A stretch of 8,206 nt of DNA from Acidaminococcaceae bacterium (GTDB lineage Bacteria > Bacillota > Negativicutes > Acidaminococcales > Acidaminococcaceae). The stretch spans positions 1-8,206 of the forward strand of contig DOSQ01000171.1 of the NCBI GenBank assembly GCA_003512125.1, given 5' to 3'. Position numbers and translations under genes: made by a program. Within the stretch, counting starts at the first letter, position 1, and the number at the start of each line of letters is the position of its first letter. Positions 5,925-8,206 of the stretch are shown here, in pieces. The notes below the pieces were generated by a model. The model was not told the origin of the DNA, searched no databases, and saw only the letters and a list, made by a program, of their open reading frames with translations.

Positions 5925-5963
5925 GGCTGCTGCGCGCAAACGGCAGCTGGTAATGCAGCAGCC
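5925..5963. repeat. GC-rich inverted repeat downstream of the ABC permease gene
   Basis: GGCTGCTGC at 5925-5933 and its exact complement GCAGCAGCC at 5955-5963 flank a 21-nt loop, 8 bp past the permease stop codon. Related GGCTGC and GCAGC words nearby (5906-5911, 5943-5947) allow alternative pairings. No T-tract follows in minus-strand RNA, so it is a candidate 3'-end stabilising hairpin or Rho-dependent region rather than an intrinsic terminator. Confidence 0.45.
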
Positions 5964-5970
5964 ATGCTGT

Positions 5971-7185
5971 TTATTCATAGCGCAATGCTTCAATCGGATC
6001 CAGCAATGCAGCCTTCCGGGCCGGATAGATACCGAAGAATACACCGATCCCCACAGAGAATACTACGGAAATTACGATGATCGGAATAGAAATGACTGTC
6101 TTCCACTCTGCAAATGCGCTGATAGCATAGGATGCACCGATACCCAGCACCACGCCCAAAAAGCCGCCGATGATACCGATAACGGCCGATTCGATGAGGA
6201 ACTGCAACAGGATATTATTGTACGTAGCGCCCAACGCTTTCCGGATCCCGATCTCCCGGGTACGTTCCGTCACCGATACCAGCATGATGTTCATGATACC
6301 GATACCGCCTACCAGCAGACTGATGGCCGCGATGCAGCCCAGCAGCATGGTAATCGTATTGGCCGTGCTCATCATGGTATCCATTAATGCCGCCAGGTTA
6401 CGCACAGAAAAATCGTCGTCATCCGCATTTTTGATCCGGTGGCGGACACGGAGCAGGTTCTCTACCTCCGCCTGCACGTTGTCAATCACATTTTCATTCA
6501 TGGCCTGGATGGTGATATTATTTACATACGTTATCCCCATCATGCGGTTCATGGCCGTGGTCAGGGGAACAAATACCACGTCATCCTGGTCCTGGCCGCC
6601 GGAGGACTGGCCTTTGGCTCCCAGTACGCCCACCACCTTGAAGGGTGCTTTGTTGATGCGGATCGTCTTTCCTACGGGATCCCCGTCCGGGAACAGGTTT
6701 TCCACAATGGTCTTTCCAATCACGCAGACCCGGTCCTTGCCGGCCATATCATGGTCGTTTATGTTACGGCCTTCCTCTACCGTATAGTCACGGATATCGA
6801 TAATGTTAGGGGTAGAACCCTGCACGTTGGTCGTCCAGTTCTGATTTCCCACCACCAGCTGGTAACCGCGGGAAACCATAGGCGCCACATATTTGATTCC
6901 GTCAATATTCTTCTCAATGGCTTTTGCATCTTCATCGGTCAGCCGCGCCCCGCTGCCGGCCTGGATGCGGGCGCCGGTAGCCGTGCGTCCGCCGGACTGG
7001 ACGATGAGCAGGTTGCTGCCCAGACGGGAAATATTATCTTTGATTTGTTCCTTGACCCCAAAGCCCAGGCTGACCATGGCAATGACAGCGCCTACGCCGA
7101 TGATGATACCCAGCAGTGTCAGCAGCGTGCGCAGCTTGTTGGATATCATGCCGTCAATGGCCATCTTGATTGACTCATTGAACAT
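5971..7185 (-). CDS. MacB-type ABC transporter permease
   Basis: A 404-residue inner-membrane permease with the MacB/LolC-like (FtsX-fold) layout: TM1 at about 20-42 (LLTLLGIIIGVGAVIAMVS), a large extracytoplasmic domain of about 230 residues, then three helices (about 275-300, 325-350 and 365-390). Family motifs include NKLRTLLTLLGIIIGVGAV near the start, GGIGIMNIMLVSVTERTREI and GIRKALGAT before TM3, and the ending ARKAALLDPIEALRYE. MacB-type pumps use ATP in the cytosol to move substrates held in the periplasm, such as macrolides, peptides or lipids, through an adaptor and an outer-membrane channel. The substrate here is unknown. The ATPase is a separate gene, unlike E. coli MacB, where the two are fused. 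The start ATG 7185 lies inside the end of the ATPase gene (11-bp overlap). Its only SD-like site, AAAGG at 7203-7199, is 13 nt away, so translation probably depends on coupling. The longer GTG 7209 start lacks a ribosome binding site. Confidence 0.92.
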   Translation of the reverse strand: MFNESIKMAIDGMISNKLRTLLTLLGIIIGVGAVIAMVSLGFGVKEQIKDNISRLGSNLLIVQSGGRTATGARIQAGSGARLTDEDAKAIEKNIDGIKYVAPMVSRGYQLVVGNQNWTTNVQGSTPNIIDIRDYTVEEGRNINDHDMAGKDRVCVIGKTIVENLFPDGDPVGKTIRINKAPFKVVGVLGAKGQSSGGQDQDDVVFVPLTTAMNRMMGITYVNNITIQAMNENVIDNVQAEVENLLRVRHRIKNADDDDFSVRNLAALMDTMMSTANTITMLLGCIAAISLLVGGIGIMNIMLVSVTERTREIGIRKALGATYNNILLQFLIESAVIGIIGGFLGVVLGIGASYAISAFAEWKTVISIPIIVISVVFSVGIGVFFGIYPARKAALLDPIEALRYE

Positions 7186-7876
7186 AATCGTGTACCAGCC
7201 TTTCGTCACTGTTCAGGTGACCGTCCCGCATCACCAGGATGCGTTTGGTCTGCTGCCCGATATCCGGCTCGTGGGTGACCATGACGATGGTCTTTCCCAT
7301 GGCATTCAGCTTTTTAAAAATTTCCATGATCTCGTAACTGGATTTGGTATCCAGGTTTCCGGTAGGTTCGTCCGCCATGACAATAGCCGGATTGTTAATG
7401 AGAGCTCTGGCAATCGCCACCCGCTGCCGCTGCCCGCCGGACAGTTCGTTGGGTTTATGTCCCACGCGGTCGCCCAGTCCTACATCTTCCAGCGCTTTCC
7501 GGGCCCGTTCCATCCGTTCTTCTTCCGGCACCCCCGCATAAACCAGTGGCAACGCCACATTCTGCTGGGCTGTTATTTTGGAAAGCAGGTTAAAATTCTG
7601 GAACACAAAGCCGATTTTGGCATTCCGGGTACGGGCCAGTTCGTCGTCGCTCAGGCCCGCCACTTCTTTCCCGTCCAGGTAGTATTTACCGGAAGTGGGA
7701 CGGTCCAGACAGCCGAGAATATTCATCATGGTAGATTTACCGCTGCCGGAAGGCCCCATGATGGCGACAAAATCCCCTTCCTCCACGCTGAAGTTCACAT
7801 GATCCAGCGCCTGCAGAATGGTATCGCCCATGGTAAACTGTTTTACAATATCTTCCAGTACAATGACATCTGCCAT
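7175..7876 (-). CDS. ABC transporter ATPase, MacB/LolD family
   Basis: A 233-residue cytosolic ATPase that powers the adjoining permease. All ABC motifs are present: Walker A GPSGSGKST (41-49), Q-loop Gln93 in FVFQNFNLL, signature LSGGQRQRVAIARAL (145-159), Walker B IVMADEPTGNLD (about 165-176) and the switch His202 in VTHEPD. FVFQNFNLL and the DEPTGNLD ending place it in the LolD/MacB/YknY branch of exporters and extraction pumps. The open frame has an ATG at 7882, but GAGGG at 7887-7883 touches that codon and is 6 nt from ATG 7876, so I use 7876. The gene follows the adaptor stop by 22 bp and overlaps the permease by 11 bp, forming one operon. Lipoprotein trafficking, drug efflux or peptide export are all possible; adaptor plus MacB-like permease favours efflux or export over LolCDE. 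Confidence 0.95.
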   Translation of the reverse strand: MADVIVLEDIVKQFTMGDTILQALDHVNFSVEEGDFVAIMGPSGSGKSTMMNILGCLDRPTSGKYYLDGKEVAGLSDDELARTRNAKIGFVFQNFNLLSKITAQQNVALPLVYAGVPEEERMERARKALEDVGLGDRVGHKPNELSGGQRQRVAIARALINNPAIVMADEPTGNLDTKSSYEIMEIFKKLNAMGKTIVMVTHEPDIGQQTKRILVMRDGHLNSDERLVHDYVQ

Positions 7877-7882
7877 GTTCAT

Positions 7883-7887
7883 CCCTC
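7883..7887 (-). promoter_or_regulatory. Ribosome binding site that sets the ATPase start
   Basis: GAGGG on the minus strand lies directly against ATG 7882 (no spacer) and 6 nt before ATG 7876. The spacing favours the inner start and removes two residues (MN) from the longer frame. Confidence 0.5.
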
Positions 7888-7898
7888 ATTTCCAATCT

Positions 7899-8206
7899 TT
7901 AATGCCCGCCGCCCGGCATCGGGCCGCGCATCTTATTGGTCTGTTTCGCCTTCAGTGTTTTTACCACCAGTTTGTCGCCCTGGCGCAGCTGGTCGCTCTT
8001 CACAGCGATGCTTTCGTCGCCGGCCATACCTACTTCCACATCGATCTCGGTTTCCTGTTTGGTCTTTGCGTCATATTTTTTCACATATTTGCGGCCGCCA
8101 TCGTAGAAGATGCAGTTCTGGGGAACCATCAGCACGTTGCCGGCCTCGCTGATGATGATATTGGCCCGGGCCGTCATGGTGGGGAACAGTTTGTTTTTGG
8201 AATTGG
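7899..8206 (-). CDS. Periplasmic adaptor (MacA/HlyD-type), C-terminal part
   Basis: The last 102 or so residues of a membrane-fusion (adaptor) protein; the frame is open to the right edge and the gene begins outside the window. An internal ATG at 8177 is not a start: codons upstream continue the family sequence (NSKNKLFPTMTARANI, matching the usual LxPGMTAxV strand). The visible part is the last beta-barrel strand and membrane-proximal domain: VLMVPQNCIFYDGGRKYV, then VEVGMAGDESIAV and LRQGDKLVVK. It ends in a Gly/His-rich tail (GPMPGGGH). Adaptors of this family link the inner-membrane MacB-type pump to an outer-membrane channel, or act on the outer cell face in monoderms. Gene order adaptor-ATPase-permease is the common MacAB arrangement. 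No outer-membrane factor gene is visible. Confidence 0.88.
   Translation of the reverse strand, partial: NSKNKLFPTMTARANIIISEAGNVLMVPQNCIFYDGGRKYVKKYDAKTKQETEIDVEVGMAGDESIAVKSDQLRQGDKLVVKTLKAKQTNKMRGPMPGGGH

Noticed and set aside
5775..6044. An 89-codon minus-strand frame overlapping the permease end
   Set aside because: It starts inside the permease gene in another frame, has no recognisable features, and overlaps the better supported small gene, which has a good ribosome binding site and a membrane helix.
6893..8152. A 419-codon open frame on the plus strand
   Set aside because: It is antisense to the whole ABC ATPase gene and to parts of the permease and adaptor. The translated sequence is His/Arg/Pro-rich with no domain, typical of an antisense frame in GC-biased codons.

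Overview
The window is a densely packed bacterial chromosomal segment in which every supported gene lies on the minus strand, so genes are transcribed from high to low coordinates. The gene set suggests a low-to-mid-GC Firmicutes lineage, most likely Negativicutes (diderm Firmicutes such as Acidaminococcaceae or Veillonellaceae). Two points support this: a nadD-yqeK-LCP-rsfS run typical of Firmicutes, next to a MacA/MacB-type tripartite-pump module and a secreted M48 metalloprotease that would make sense in a two-membrane cell. Shine-Dalgarno sequences are strong (GGAGG, GGGAGG) at most starts. The taxon is an inference; no rRNA or marker gene settles it.

Right part (5971-8206): the C-terminal end of a periplasmic adaptor (MacA/HlyD type, running off the window), then an ABC ATPase and a MacB-type permease. 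The genes are tightly packed, and the last two overlap by 11 bp. Together they would form an ABC export or efflux pump. Downstream is a 120-bp stretch with GC-rich inverted repeats, then a small gene of 59 codons (5672-5851) with a good ribosome binding site and one predicted membrane helix.

Middle and left part (201-5586): an extended -10 promoter overlapped by a 16-bp inverted repeat precedes nadD (NAD synthesis). It is followed by yqeK (Ap4A hydrolase), an LCP-family cell-wall glycopolymer transferase, rsfS (ribosome silencing), cvfB (S1-domain RNA-binding regulator) and a secreted M48 metalloprotease. yqeK/LCP and rsfS/cvfB abut or overlap; a 173-bp hairpin-rich gap separates LCP from rsfS. 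The run therefore mixes NAD and dinucleotide metabolism, envelope assembly and translation control, as in related Firmicutes operons. The left 200 bp holds no gene but has a plausible leftward promoter for a gene outside the window.

I see no CRISPR array, insertion sequence, tRNA, rRNA, phage or toxin-antitoxin module, and nothing I would call a new defence or biosynthetic system. The points most worth a second look are the small membrane-protein gene, the operator-like repeat at the nadD promoter, the open signal-like frame in front of yqeK, and the hairpin cluster before rsfS.
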